Counted from the stretch's first letter, positions 35,299 to 44,783 are shown. The stretch is 64,000 nt of DNA from Sphingomonas oleivorans (GCF_003050615.1 NZ_NWBU01000007.1:1-64000); one strand, 5' to 3'. The notes: generated by a model from the sequence alone, not told the origin. Made by a program: numbers and translations.

Positions 35299-36627
35299 TT
35301 AGGCCGCGCGCCTTTCGGCGAGCGCGCCGCCCACGCTGTTCGGCCCGGCCGAAACGATCTCGACCTCGATCATCTCGCCGATCGCCGCCGGCGTCTCGAC
35401 ATGTACGGATTGCAGCCAGGGCGATTTGCCGATCCGCTGCCCCGGCTTCTTGCCGTCGCGCTCGATCAGCACCATCGTCCTGCGGCCGATCGTCGCGCGA
35501 TTGAAATCATGCTGCTGCTCGTTGATCAGCGCCTGGAGCCGCTGGAGCCGCTCGTCCATCAGGGACTCCGCCACCTGATCTGCCATCGTCGCCGCGGGCG
35601 TGCCGGGGCGGGGCGAATATTTGAAGGTGAAGGCCTGCGCATGGCCGACGGCGCGGACGATATCGAGCGTCGCCTCGAAATCCGCGTCCGTCTCGCCCGG
35701 AAAGCCGACGATGAAGTCGCCCGAAATGGCGATGTCCGGCCGGCTCGCGCGGACCCGCTCGATCAGCCGCAAATAGCTTTCGACCGTATGGCTGCGGTTC
35801 ATCGCCTTCAATATGCGGTCGCTGCCCGCCTGCACGGGAAGGTGCAGGAAGGGCATCAGCTTCTCGACCTCGCCATGCGCGGCGATCAGCCCATCCTTCA
35901 TGTCGTTCGGATGGCTGGTGGTGTAGCGGATGCGGCTTAGCCCCGGCAGCCGATCGAGCGCACGGATCAGCCCGTCCAGCCCCTGGCGCCGGCCGGTCTC
36001 GTCCTCGCCCTCCCAGGCGTTGACATTCTGGCCGAGCAGCGTGATCTCCTTGGCGCCCGCATCGACCAGCGCCTTCGCCTCGTCGATCACGGCTGCCCAG
36101 GGCCGCGAAACCTCCGCGCCGCGCGTATAGGGCACGACGCAATAGGTGCAGAATTTGTCGCAGCCTTCCTGCACGGTCAGGAAGGCGGTCGGCCCCTGCC
36201 TGCGCCGCTTGGGCAGCGCATCGAACTTGGAGGCGATCGGCATGTCGGTGTCGATCGCGCGGCCCGTCTGCGCGGCCTTCACCATTTCGGGCAGGCGATG
36301 ATAGGCTTGCGGGCCGACGACGATGTCCACCGCGGGCGCCCGGCGCGGTATCTCCGCCCCCTCGGCCTGGGCGACGCAGCCGGCGACCGCGATCATCGGC
36401 GACGTGCCATCCTCGCGCTTCAGCCGGCCAATGTCCGAATAGACCTTCTCCGCTGCCTTTTCGCGGATATGGCAGGTGTTGAGGACGACCAGATCGGCAT
36501 CCTCGCCCTGATCGACCGCCGAAAGCCCCTCGGCTTCCAGCAGCTCGGCCATGCGCGCGCCGTCATAGACGTTCATCTGGCAGCCGAACGACTTGACCTT
36601 GAAGGTCTTGGGGGCGGAGCGAGTCAT
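35299..36627 (-). CDS. miaB: tRNA-2-methylthio-N6-dimethylallyladenosine synthase MiaB
   Basis: A 442-residue radical-SAM methylthiotransferase acting on A37 of tRNA. The N-terminal UPF0004 cluster uses Cys15, Cys52 and Cys84; the radical-SAM cluster is CDKFCTYC (Cys156, 160, 163). A TRAM domain with [12 protein letters not shown] closes the protein. All expected residues are present. The gene follows fur in the leftward run. Confidence 0.96.
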   Translation of the reverse strand: MTRSAPKTFKVKSFGCQMNVYDGARMAELLEAEGLSAVDQGEDADLVVLNTCHIREKAAEKVYSDIGRLKREDGTSPMIAVAGCVAQAEGAEIPRRAPAVDIVVGPQAYHRLPEMVKAAQTGRAIDTDMPIASKFDALPKRRRQGPTAFLTVQEGCDKFCTYCVVPYTRGAEVSRPWAAVIDEAKALVDAGAKEITLLGQNVNAWEGEDETGRRQGLDGLIRALDRLPGLSRIRYTTSHPNDMKDGLIAAHGEVEKLMPFLHLPVQAGSDRILKAMNRSHTVESYLRLIERVRASRPDIAISGDFIVGFPGETDADFEATLDIVRAVGHAQAFTFKYSPRPGTPAATMADQVAESLMDERLQRLQALINEQQHDFNRATIGRRTMVLIERDGKKPGQRIGKSPWLQSVHVETPAAIGEMIEVEIVSAGPNSVGGALAERRAA

Positions 36628-36679
36628 GCGCAGGGCCTATAGGCGAGGCGGAGCGGCTGCGAAAGCAGGCGGCGCCCCG

Positions 36680-37102
36680 TCAATCCTCCCGCGCAATGGC
36701 GACGCCGTAAAGCTCCATCCGATGATCCACCAGGCGGAAGCCCAGCTTCTCCGCGATGCGACGCTGGAGCGCTTCCAGCTCGGCATCGACGAATTCGATG
36801 ACATCGCCGGTCTCGACGTCGATCAGATGGTCATGATGCGATTCCGGCGCCGCCTCGTAGCGCGCGCGCCCGTCGCCGAAATCATGGCGTTCGAGAATGC
36901 CGGCATCCTCGAACAGCCGCACGGTGCGATATACGGTAGCGATGGAAATGCCCGGATCGATGGCGGCGGCACGCGCGTGCAGCGCCTCCACGTCGGGATG
37001 GTCCTCGGCCTCCGAAAGGACGCGCGCGATCACGCGGCGCTGTTCGGTAATGCGGAGGCCTTTGTCGGCGCAGAGCGCTTCGACGTCGATTTTGCGGGGC
37101 AT
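36680..37102 (-). CDS. fur: Fur-family metal-dependent regulator
   Basis: A 140-residue protein beginning MPRKIDVEALCADKGLRIT. The winged helix includes ISIATVYRTVRLFEDAGI; the metal site includes ESHHDHLIDVETGDVIEF. The C-terminal CxxC zinc pairs of E. coli Fur are absent, which is usual for alphaproteobacterial Fur/Mur proteins, so iron or manganese could be the effector. A longer upstream reading into repeat-like sequence is rejected. Confidence 0.88.
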   Translation of the reverse strand: MPRKIDVEALCADKGLRITEQRRVIARVLSEAEDHPDVEALHARAAAIDPGISIATVYRTVRLFEDAGILERHDFGDGRARYEAAPESHHDHLIDVETGDVIEFVDAELEALQRRIAEKLGFRLVDHRMELYGVAIARED

Positions 37103-37283
37103 GCTATCCTTGCTCGTCGCGGTTTGCCGTTCGGCGAGAGCCCAGAGGTAGTGATTTTTGATGCCGGAAGGAAGCCGTCGAGGGACGGGCAGGGCCGTTT
37201 TTCGCCAGCTCCCCCCTTCGGAAAGGGTGGAATCGGCCCGGCAATCGACCCTGCGCGCCGTTCCCCCAAAAAACCGGCGGGGC

Positions 37284-37697
37284 TCAGCGCCGGCGGCGCT
37301 TCGTGCCCAGCCCGATCTTCTTCGCCAGCGAGCGGCGCTGCTCGGCATAGTTGGGCGCGACCATCGGATAATCGGCCGGCAGGTTCCACTTGGCGCGATA
37401 TTGTTCCGGCGTAAGCTGATAATGCGTCATCAGGTGGCGCTTGAGCATCTTCAGCTTCTTCCCGTCCTCGAGGCAGACGATATAGTCCGGCTTGATCGAG
37501 GCGCGGATGGAAACCGCGGGCTCCTGCTTCAGCTCCGGCTCGGCGACTATGCTGCCAAGCGTCGCAAGCGCATCATGGACATTCTGGATCAGGGCAGGAA
37601 CATCGGAAACGGACACGCTGTTGTTGCTGACATGTGCGGAAACGATATCAGCCGTGAGCGCGATCAGCGTATCCGCTAGGTCGCTTTCTTCAGTCAT
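37284..37697 (-). CDS. Ros/MucR-family transcriptional regulator 1
   Basis: A 137-residue protein with the MucR zinc-finger core YIVCLEDGKKLKMLKRHLMT followed by HYQLTPEQYRAKWNLPADYP and a basic end (GLGTKRRRR). The single Cys and two His are present. MucR proteins bind AT-rich promoters and act like H-NS in alphaproteobacteria, controlling envelope polysaccharide and motility. A second member is at 52518-53015. The ATG at 37697 is preferred; ten extra residues from 37727 are possible. Confidence 0.88.
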   Translation of the reverse strand: MTEESDLADTLIALTADIVSAHVSNNSVSVSDVPALIQNVHDALATLGSIVAEPELKQEPAVSIRASIKPDYIVCLEDGKKLKMLKRHLMTHYQLTPEQYRAKWNLPADYPMVAPNYAEQRRSLAKKIGLGTKRRRR

Positions 37698-37783
37698 TTC
37701 TACGAACCTCTTGAGTTTAATGGTCAAATATCGACAGATATGACCATCGCGGACCCTCTAACCTTTTGGTAAGGGATTACAAG

Positions 37784-38275
37784 TTATTTCCGATGAAATG
37801 TGTACCGATCGTCGATCAGCAATGAAGATGCCAAGGTAAGTGCGTCGAATAGCTGACCGTCCCGGCCTCTATAATATCCGCGTCGCCGTCCTACTTCGCT
37901 AAAACCAGCGGATTGGTAGAGAAAGAGTGCTTTATTGCCATGACGCACCTCGAGATGCAGACGCTCCGCACCTTGCTGCCGTGCAAGTTCGCGTGATCGT
38001 TCAAGTAATGCCCGGCCTATCCCGCGTCCCTGATAGGCTGGGCGCACGCCCAGCAGCAGCAGTTCGGCCTCGTCGCATATGACGCGGTTGAGCGCGAAGC
38101 CCGCCGGCTCGCCGTCGACCGTCGCCAACGTCACCCATACGCCGGGTAAGGTCATCAGGCCCTGGCATTGCGGCTTCGTCCATGCTTCCCCGAACGCCGC
38201 GTCGAAGGCTTCGTCCATCGTGATCATCATTTCTTCGACGTCACGAATTCCGCCTTCGCGCAGCGCGATGCTCAT
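37784..38275 (-). CDS. rimI: GNAT acetyltransferase, RimI-like
   Basis: A 163-residue N-acetyltransferase. LLLLGVRPAYQGRGIGRALL is the acetyl-CoA-binding signature. Its place directly after tsaB (ATGA overlap) is that of RimI, the acetylase of ribosomal protein S18, though such proteins can have other targets. The C-terminus is followed by AT-rich DNA leading to the MucR promoter. Confidence 0.85.
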   Translation of the reverse strand: MSIALREGGIRDVEEMMITMDEAFDAAFGEAWTKPQCQGLMTLPGVWVTLATVDGEPAGFALNRVICDEAELLLLGVRPAYQGRGIGRALLERSRELARQQGAERLHLEVRHGNKALFLYQSAGFSEVGRRRGYYRGRDGQLFDALTLASSLLIDDRYTFHRK

Positions 38276-38880
38276 GACGGCAGCTTCGCGTCGGGCGCGC
38301 GGCCATAGAGGGGCGCGGGGGCCAGGCTCGCCAGTGCTTCGGGCAGCAGCAGAAGGTCCGCCGCGCGGGGGAGCGCGTCTTGCGCCTCGCCGAAGCCGCG
38401 CGCCGCGATCAGCGCCGCCGCGCCCGATCCATGGATGCGCGGCTCACTGATCTGCGCCGCGGCCAGTTCGGGCGGCAGTGAGGCGAGGGGGGCGAGCGGC
38501 GCCAGCGGGTCGGCTGCAAAACGCTGCACGAACAATTCGCCATGGCCGCCCGTCAGCGCCACGGCGACGCTCCCGCCTTCCTTCGCCGCCGCCGCCGCGA
38601 CCAGCGCCAGTGAAGAAAAGCCCCGCACCGCCACGCCCCAGGCGAGCCCCAGCGCACGCGCGGCGGCGAGCCCCACGCGCACGCCCGTGAAGCTGCCCGG
38701 CCCGCAATCGACCAGGATGATATCGGCGCGGCCCCCGTCCGGCAGCTCGGCGATCATTGGGATCAACCGCTCGGCATGGCCGCGGCCAACGATCTCGTGT
38801 CGCTCGGCCACCAGCGTGCCGTTGTCGATCAACGCGACCGAGCAGGCCGCCGTCGCCGTCTCGATGGCGAGAATGCGCAC
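38272..38880 (-). CDS. tsaB: tRNA threonylcarbamoyladenosine synthesis protein TsaB
   Basis: A 202-residue ASKHA-fold protein starting with GTG at 38880: VRILAIETATAACSVALI. LVDCGPGSFTGVRVGLAAAR is the TsaB signature. It partners TsaD and TsaE to make t6A37 in tRNA. A longer reading to 39066 lies inside the nitroreductase gene and is rejected. Four bases separate it from the nitroreductase stop. Confidence 0.93.
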   Translation of the reverse strand: MRILAIETATAACSVALIDNGTLVAERHEIVGRGHAERLIPMIAELPDGGRADIILVDCGPGSFTGVRVGLAAARALGLAWGVAVRGFSSLALVAAAAAKEGGSVAVALTGGHGELFVQRFAADPLAPLAPLASLPPELAAAQISEPRIHGSGAAALIAARGFGEAQDALPRAADLLLLPEALASLAPAPLYGRAPDAKLPS

Positions 38881-38884
38881 GGCC

Positions 38885-39475
38885 TCAGACGATCTTGCTG
38901 ACTTCCTCGAAGGAAAGGCGCGGCAGCCGATCGAAGATCGTCGAAGGGTCGCCATAGCCGAGCGTCGAGATGAAGTTGGTCTTGATGGATGTGCCGGCGA
39001 AGAATTCGCGGTCGATCGCTTCCTTGTCGATGCCGGACATGGGGCCCGTGTCGAGGCCCAGCGCACGCGCGGCGATGATGAAATAGGCGCCCTGAAGGCT
39101 GCTGTTGCGGAATGCCGTATCCGCGATCATCGTCTCGCTTCCGACGAACCAGCTGCGCGCGTCGGCGTGGGGGAAGGTCTTGGGCAGATTGTCGTAAAAT
39201 TGCATGTCCATGCCGATGATCGCGGTCACCGGCGCCTTGCGGATCTTCGTGGCATTGGTGCTGGATGCAAGCGCGGCGAGCCGATCCTTCGCCTCCTGGC
39301 TCACGCACCAGATGATGCGTGCGGGCTCCGTATTGGCCGATGTCGGCCCCCATTTCATCAGATCGTAAATGGCGCGGAGCTGCTCCTCGCTGACCGGCTT
39401 GTCCTGATAGCCATTATAGGTCCGCGCGGTGCGGAAGATGCGATCGAGCGCATCGTCGGAAAGCGGTTCGGCCAT
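38885..39475 (-). CDS. Nitroreductase-family protein, RutE/malonic semialdehyde reductase-like
   Basis: A 196-residue FMN-dependent reductase. TARTYNGYQDKPVSEEQLR, MKWGPTSANTEPARIIW and GPMSGIDKEAIDREFFAGT fit the RutE/HadB group that reduces malonic semialdehyde. No other pyrimidine-degradation gene is present, so the in vivo substrate is open. It interrupts the usual nfuA-tsaB order. Confidence 0.85.
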   Translation of the reverse strand: MAEPLSDDALDRIFRTARTYNGYQDKPVSEEQLRAIYDLMKWGPTSANTEPARIIWCVSQEAKDRLAALASSTNATKIRKAPVTAIIGMDMQFYDNLPKTFPHADARSWFVGSETMIADTAFRNSSLQGAYFIIAARALGLDTGPMSGIDKEAIDREFFAGTSIKTNFISTLGYGDPSTIFDRLPRLSFEEVSKIV

Positions 39476-39496
39476 AATTCCCCCTGGTCGGATAAG

Positions 39497-40069
39497 TCAG
39501 GCAGCGCGGACTTCGGTTACTTCCGGCACATAATGTTTCAGAAGCGTTTCGATACCCTGTTTCAGCGTCGCCGTGGAGGAGGGGCAGCCCGAGCAGGCGC
39601 CGTGCATGGCGAGATAGACGGTGCCGCGATCGAAGCCGCGATAGACGATGTCGCCCCCGTCGCGCGCGACGGCCGGGCGCACGCGCGTCTCGATCAGATC
39701 TTTGATTTGCGCGACGATGTCCGCATCCTCGGGATTTTCGGGAAAGGCCGCATTCTCGTCGATATGGATGCCGCCGGCGCTTCCGGGGCGGAACAGCGGT
39801 GCGTTGCTCGCGAAATGATCGAGCAGCACGCCCAGTACCTGCGGCTTCAGGTCGCGCCATTCCGTGCCCGCGCCGGCCGTGACCGAAACGAAGTCGCGCC
39901 CGAAGAACACGCCTTCCACATCGCCCAGCGCGAACAGCGCCTCGGCGAGCGGCGATGCTTCCGCCTCTTCCGGATCGGCGAAGTCGCGCGTGCCGCCGTC
40001 CATCACCGCGCGGCCGGGAAGGAATTTCAGCGTGGCGGGATTGGGGGTGGTTTCGGTCTCGATCAGCAT
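39497..40069 (-). CDS. nfuA: NfuA-type iron-sulfur carrier
   Basis: A 190-residue protein with an N-terminal Nfu_N domain (MLIETETTPNPATLKFLPG) and a C-terminal NifU-like domain with ACSGCPSS, the CxxC that holds a 4Fe-4S cluster for delivery to clients such as MiaB. I choose the ATG at 40069 because the family begins at MLIETE; twelve extra codons upstream are possible. It heads the leftward run. Confidence 0.92.
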   Translation of the reverse strand: MLIETETTPNPATLKFLPGRAVMDGGTRDFADPEEAEASPLAEALFALGDVEGVFFGRDFVSVTAGAGTEWRDLKPQVLGVLLDHFASNAPLFRPGSAGGIHIDENAAFPENPEDADIVAQIKDLIETRVRPAVARDGGDIVYRGFDRGTVYLAMHGACSGCPSSTATLKQGIETLLKHYVPEVTEVRAA

Positions 40070-40272
40070 GTCCGCGCATTTGGGGGGAAAGCGCGCCCGG
40101 ATCAAGGCCGGTGCGCCCGGTCGGGCAATGCCATCGCCAAGCCCGCCCTCCTTTCCTGACAGGAAGCTTACAGCCGGGTTCCGCGGCCGTTCAGCAACGG
40201 CCTCCTAATTCCGGGCTTCTGTGCGGGGCCGTGCCTCCAGCGCGCCCGCACATCGAGAGAGGATCGAGGATC

Positions 40273-40509
40273 ATGGCGAGCAGGATGCTCAGGGCCCGGC
40301 ATAACCATCCATGGACGGCGGAGGCGGACGCCGATCTTGCGGCACGCATCGCGCGCGGCGATCTGTTGCCCGATATCGCCCGCGCGCTCGAGCGCAGCCA
40401 GGAGGCGGTGCGCAGCCGGGCCAATATCCTGAGGCTGCCCGTCCGCTCCTCCCCCGGCCGCGGCCGCCGGGTGATCGCCTCCCCCCTCGCATCTGCGGCG
40501 GAAGGCTGA
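40273..40509 (+). CDS. Small SANT/Myb-like hypothetical protein
   Basis: A 78-residue basic protein: RARHNHPWTAEADADLAARI, then PDIARALERSQEAVRSRANI. Tryptophan spacing and the 'IA..L.RS..AVRSRA..L.L' pattern suggest a SANT/Myb-like three-helix DNA-binding fold, as in small proteins widespread in sphingomonads. GGATCGAGGA precedes the ATG. Function is unknown. Confidence 0.55.
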   Translation: MASRMLRARHNHPWTAEADADLAARIARGDLLPDIARALERSQEAVRSRANILRLPVRSSPGRGRRVIASPLASAAEG

Positions 40510-40550
40510 ATTCACCTGAACCGTCGCCCCGGCGAAGTTTAGGTAATCCC

Positions 40551-42080
40551 TTAATGCGCCGCGCTGGTGTCAACCGCGCGCCTGGGCCTGGGCACCAGCC
40601 AGATCAGCATCGCCGCGATCATGAAGATGGCCGATGCCAGCGCGAAGATATAGGTCGTGGCGAGCGTGATGCTCTCCTGATCCACCAGCCGTTCGATCAG
40701 CGCGCGCGACTGTTCCTGCGTGAAGCCGCGCGCCGCCAGCGCGGCCGGCACCTCCTGCCCGGCATGGAGCAGGCCGGACAGTTCCGATCGTTCCATCTGC
40801 GCGCGATTCTGCCAGATGGTCGATGCGATCGCGGTGCCGACCGCGCCCGCCAGCGTCCGCACGAAGCTCATCACGCCCGCCGCCGATGCCGTCTCCTCCA
40901 CCTTGACCGCCGCAAGCGCGAGGATCGTCAGCGGCACGAAGAAGAAGGGCATGCCTATGCCCTGCAGCAGTTGCGGCAGCGCCAGCGTCCAATAATCCGC
41001 GCCCGTCGTCCAGAAGGTCCTGAGCGATGTGGCGAAGCCCAGCCACAATATGCCGAAGCAGACGAGGTAGCGCGCATCCACCTTGGGCGCGAGCCGCCCC
41101 ACGACCGGCGAGAGTATGACCGCGAACATGCCGATCCAGGCCGTCGTCTTGCCCGACCATGTCGCGGTATAGCCGAGCGATCCCTGCAGCCATTGCGGCA
41201 GCACGACGACGGAGGCGAAGAAGGTGCCGAAGGCGAAGCCGAGCGCCAGCACGCTCGCCGAGAAGCCGCGATGGCGGAACACGCGCAGGTCCACGATCGG
41301 ATGCTCCTCGGTCAACTCCCAGATCATGAAGGCGACGAAGAAGATCGCGGCGATGGCCGCCAGCGCCACGATCATTGGCGATCCGAACCAATCATGCTCG
41401 CGCCCGGTGTCCAGCATGATCTGGAGCGCGCCGACCCAGATGATCAGCAGCGCGAGCCCGATCCTGTCGATCCGCGCCTTCATCGCCGGCGTCTCCGATT
41501 TTCGGAGCAGCCGCCATGCGGCCATGCTGCAGAGCAGGGCCACGGGGATGTTGATGAAGAAGATCCAGTGCCAGGAATAATTGTCGCTGATATAGCCGCC
41601 CAGCAGCGGCCCCGCGATCGGCCCCACCACCGTTGTCATGCCCCACATGCCCATGGCCGCGCCATGCTTTTCCTTGGGAAAGACGCGCAGCAGCAATGTC
41701 TGGGAGAGCGGCATCAGCGGCCCGCCGCAAAAGCCCTGGCCGATGCGGCAGAGGACGAGCATGGTGAGGCTCGTCGAAAGGCCGCACAGCACCGAAAATA
41801 TGCCGAAGCCGATCACCGCGAAGACGAAGGTCCTGACCGCGCCGAAACGCTGCGCCAGCCAGCCGGTCAGCGGCACGCAGATCGCCTCCGCCACCGCATA
41901 GGAGGTGATCACCCATGTCCCCTGCGTCGGCGAGATGCCGATGCTGCCCGCGATGTGCGGCACGGCGACATTGGCGATGCTCAGGTCCAGCACCACCATG
42001 AAGTTGGTGATGGAGAGCACCAGCCCTGCGAGCAGCAGCGCGGGGCCGCTCAGCGGCGTGGACTGAGAGGGCGATGCCAT
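40551..42080 (-). CDS. emrB: EmrB/QacA-type MFS drug transporter (DHA2)
   Basis: A 509-residue protein with 14 predicted membrane helices. NFMVVLDLSIANVAVPHIAG is the DHA2 first-helix signature, and GMTTVVGPIAGPLLGGYISD is the antiporter motif C. It exports drugs or toxic compounds in exchange for protons. It is the last gene of the leftward efflux operon, 12 bases after emrA. Confidence 0.93.
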   Translation of the reverse strand: MASPSQSTPLSGPALLLAGLVLSITNFMVVLDLSIANVAVPHIAGSIGISPTQGTWVITSYAVAEAICVPLTGWLAQRFGAVRTFVFAVIGFGIFSVLCGLSTSLTMLVLCRIGQGFCGGPLMPLSQTLLLRVFPKEKHGAAMGMWGMTTVVGPIAGPLLGGYISDNYSWHWIFFINIPVALLCSMAAWRLLRKSETPAMKARIDRIGLALLIIWVGALQIMLDTGREHDWFGSPMIVALAAIAAIFFVAFMIWELTEEHPIVDLRVFRHRGFSASVLALGFAFGTFFASVVVLPQWLQGSLGYTATWSGKTTAWIGMFAVILSPVVGRLAPKVDARYLVCFGILWLGFATSLRTFWTTGADYWTLALPQLLQGIGMPFFFVPLTILALAAVKVEETASAAGVMSFVRTLAGAVGTAIASTIWQNRAQMERSELSGLLHAGQEVPAALAARGFTQEQSRALIERLVDQESITLATTYIFALASAIFMIAAMLIWLVPRPRRAVDTSAAH

Positions 42081-42092
42081 GGCGGGGGCTCC

Positions 42093-43268
42093 TCAGCGCC
42101 GTGAGACGTCGATCTCGGCTTCCATCGACAGGCCGACGCGCAGCGGATGCGCCTTCAGCTCGCGGGGATCGAGCGAGATGCGCACGGGCAGGCGCTGCAC
42201 CACCTTGATCCAGTTGCCGGTCGCATTCTGCGCGGGGATGATCGCGAAGGCCGATCCCGTGCCGCCCGCAAAGCCGACGACATGGCCATGATAGGTGACG
42301 TCGCCGCCATAAAGGTCGGATATGAGCTCGACCGGCTGGCCGGCGCGCACCTTGGCGAGCTGACCTTCCTTGAAATTGGCATCGACATACATGGAATCGA
42401 GCGGCACGACCGACATGATCGGCGTCCCCGCCGCGACGCGCTGGCCCACCTGCACCTGGCGCTGCGCGATCACGCCGTCGATCGGCGCGCGGATCACGGT
42501 GCGCGCGAGATCGAGCCTGGCCTGGTCGAGCCGGGCGCGCGCGGCGGCCACTTCGGGATTGGTCGCGAGCGTCGTGCCGCGCACCAGCGCCTCATTGGCG
42601 TTCAGTTCGCCTTCCGCCGAGCTGCGGGTCGATTGCGCCTGCGTGACGGCGGATTGTGCCACGATCAGCTTGGCGCGCGCCGCGGCGAAGGCGTTGGTAG
42701 CACTGGTCAGCTCATCGCCCGAAACCGCGCCGGAGCGTGCAAGCCGCTGGCGCCGGTCGAGGTCGATGCGTGCCTTGTCATAATCGGCCTCAGCCTCGAT
42801 CAACTGCGCGCGCGCCCGGGCGATGTCCGCCTGGCGCGCGGCGACCTGCGCCTGGAGCGCGCCGCTGGTCGCGCGCGTCTGGCTGAAGCGGCGTTCGGCC
42901 GTCATCAGCTCGGCCTCGGCACGCGCCACCGCGATTCGCGCGTCGGAATCGTCGATCGTGACGAGAATGTCGCCCCGCCGTACCCTTTGGGTGTTGGCCA
43001 CCCGCACCGTCGCGACCGGCCCCGCCACCAGCGGCGTCACTTGCGCCGTGTCCGCGCCGACATAGGCATTGTCGGTCGAGACATGATTGGCACCGATAAA
43101 ATGCTGGTAGAGCCAGAATAACGCCCCCAGCAGCAGCACGACCACGGCCAGCCCGCCGAGCAGCTTCTTGCGCTGCGCGTTGCGCGGCGTGGCGCGATTA
43201 TCGGGGGCGGCAGGCGGCCGGTTGGCGCGGGCGTCCTGGGCGATATGCGGCTCGGGCTGGTCGGCCAT
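42093..43268 (-). CDS. emrA: HlyD/EmrA-type membrane fusion protein
   Basis: A 391-residue adaptor: cytoplasmic proline-rich start, one membrane anchor (LLGGLAVVVLLLGALFWLYQ), a lipoyl half-motif (STDNAYVGADTAQVTPLVAG), a long coiled coil of alanine/arginine-rich heptads, the second half-motif, and a beta-barrel (PLDSMYVDANFKEGQLAKVR). It links the EmrB pump to the outer-membrane channel. Confidence 0.94.
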   Translation of the reverse strand: MADQPEPHIAQDARANRPPAAPDNRATPRNAQRKKLLGGLAVVVLLLGALFWLYQHFIGANHVSTDNAYVGADTAQVTPLVAGPVATVRVANTQRVRRGDILVTIDDSDARIAVARAEAELMTAERRFSQTRATSGALQAQVAARQADIARARAQLIEAEADYDKARIDLDRRQRLARSGAVSGDELTSATNAFAAARAKLIVAQSAVTQAQSTRSSAEGELNANEALVRGTTLATNPEVAAARARLDQARLDLARTVIRAPIDGVIAQRQVQVGQRVAAGTPIMSVVPLDSMYVDANFKEGQLAKVRAGQPVELISDLYGGDVTYHGHVVGFAGGTGSAFAIIPAQNATGNWIKVVQRLPVRISLDPRELKAHPLRVGLSMEAEIDVSRR

Positions 43269-43272
43269 CGGC

Positions 43273-44697
43273 TTATCCTTGGGTCTGCGAAGAGGTGAAG
43301 CCGCCGCCCAGCGCGCGGATCAGCGCCACGTCGAGCGTGAAGGCGCGCGCGCGAAGGTCGGCGACGGTGCGACGCGCGCCGATCAGCGCCTGTTCGGCGC
43401 TCAGCACGTCGAGATAGGTGGAAAGTCCGCCTTCATAGCGGAGCTTGGCGATGGAGTAAGCGGCCTCGCTGTCGGCCAGCGACTGGCTGGCCTCGCGCAG
43501 GCGCGCGTCCAGCGCGCGCTGGCTCGTCGTCACGTCCGCCACGTCGCGTACCGCCTGGATCAGGGTCCGGTCGTAAGTGGCGACGGCCTCGTCATATTCG
43601 CCCCGCGCCGCGCGGTAGCTGCCCGAAAGCCGCCCGCTCTGGAAGATCGGCAGGCTGATCGCGGGGCCGACATTGCCATAGGTCGATCCGCTGTCGGTCA
43701 GGTTGGAAAGCCCCAGCGACTGCAGGCCGATCAGCCCCGTCAGGTTGATGTTCGGGTAGAAGTCCGCGCGGGCCACCTTGATCCGCTCGGCCGCTGCCGT
43801 GGCGCGCGTGCGCGCGGCGGCGATATCCGGCCGGCGGCCGACCAGATCGAGGCCGATCGAGGCCGGCAGGCCGGCGGCATGCAGCGTCGCGATCGCGGGG
43901 CGGCCGATCACCAAACCCCGGTCGGGTCCCGCGCCGGTCAGTGCTGCGATGCGGTTGCGGGTGAGCGCGATCGATTCGTCGATCGCCGCCAGATCCGCCC
44001 GTGCTGCGGGCACGGCGGCGGCGGCCTGCTTGAGCTGCCCCTGCGTGTCGAGCCCGATCTCGACCCGGTTGGTGACGAGTCTCAGGCTGTCCGATCGCAC
44101 GCGCAGCGCCAGTTCGGCCACGTCGCGATCGGCATGAAGCTGCGCCAGATCGGCATAAGCGGAAGCGATGCCGGTGGCGAGCGCCAGCCGGGCCGCCGCC
44201 GTCTCGATCCGCGCGGCATCCCGTTCGGAGGTTGCGGCGCGCAGCGCGGCGCGGTTGCGGCCCCAGAAATCCAGGTCCAGCCCGAAGCTCAGCGCCGCAT
44301 TGCCGGTCGATTTCCAGCCCTTGGGTACGAATTCGGCGGGAATGCCGTTATTATAGCTCTGCTTGGCCATGGCGGCACTGCCGCGCGCCTCGACCTGCGG
44401 GCCCAGCGCCGCGCCGGCCTGCTGGGCCAGGCCCTCGGCCTGCCGCAGCCGCGCCTCGGCAATGGCGATGTCGGGTGCGCCCTTCAGCCCTTCCTCGATC
44501 AGCGCGGTCAGCTGCGGGTCGCCATAGCCGCGCCACCAGCCGTCGCCGGGCCAGGCCGCCATGCCTGCCGGCAGGCTCGCCGCGCTGGCGAGCGCCTCGG
44601 GTCCGCGCGGCGCGGGCGCCCGGCCCAGATCGGGCACGGAGGCGCAGGCCGACAATGTCAGCGCGACGAGGGGGATCGCGCCTCGGAACTTGCTCAT
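43273..44697 (-). CDS. NodT/TolC-type outer-membrane efflux lipoprotein
   Basis: A 474-residue outer-membrane factor. The signal ends at LTLSACAS, giving a lipidated Cys18. Two OEP repeats with long helices follow, including GLPASIGLDLVGRRPDIAAA, a NodT signature. First gene of the efflux operon; four bases before emrA. Its promoter region holds the two TetR-type operator sites. Confidence 0.93.
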   Translation of the reverse strand: MSKFRGAIPLVALTLSACASVPDLGRAPAPRGPEALASAASLPAGMAAWPGDGWWRGYGDPQLTALIEEGLKGAPDIAIAEARLRQAEGLAQQAGAALGPQVEARGSAAMAKQSYNNGIPAEFVPKGWKSTGNAALSFGLDLDFWGRNRAALRAATSERDAARIETAAARLALATGIASAYADLAQLHADRDVAELALRVRSDSLRLVTNRVEIGLDTQGQLKQAAAAVPAARADLAAIDESIALTRNRIAALTGAGPDRGLVIGRPAIATLHAAGLPASIGLDLVGRRPDIAAARTRATAAAERIKVARADFYPNINLTGLIGLQSLGLSNLTDSGSTYGNVGPAISLPIFQSGRLSGSYRAARGEYDEAVATYDRTLIQAVRDVADVTTSQRALDARLREASQSLADSEAAYSIAKLRYEGGLSTYLDVLSAEQALIGARRTVADLRARAFTLDVALIRALGGGFTSSQTQG

Positions 44698-44708
44698 GCT
44701 TTGCTATC

Positions 44709-44780
44709 CGTACCGCTTGGTATGGTTCAATTGAGCTTGGCGGATGCGCTTGTCAACCGGAAAGCGTACGCTATGGTACG
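44709..44780. promoter_or_regulatory. Two operator-like sites between the efflux operon and tetR
   Basis: CGTAC-N4-TGGTATG at 44709-44724 and CGTAC-N4-TGGTACG at 44765-44780 are near-identical, partly palindromic (GTAC/GGTAC) and 56 bases apart. The first lies 12 bases before the NodT-like start, the second 4 bases before the tetR ATG, so one repressor could close both promoters. They are the only such sites in the divergent region. Confidence 0.7.
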
Positions 44781-44783
44781 AAA

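Noticed and set aside
40311-42104. 597-codon plus frame over emrB
   Set aside because: Antisense shadow; the emrB frame has transporter motifs and 14 helices.
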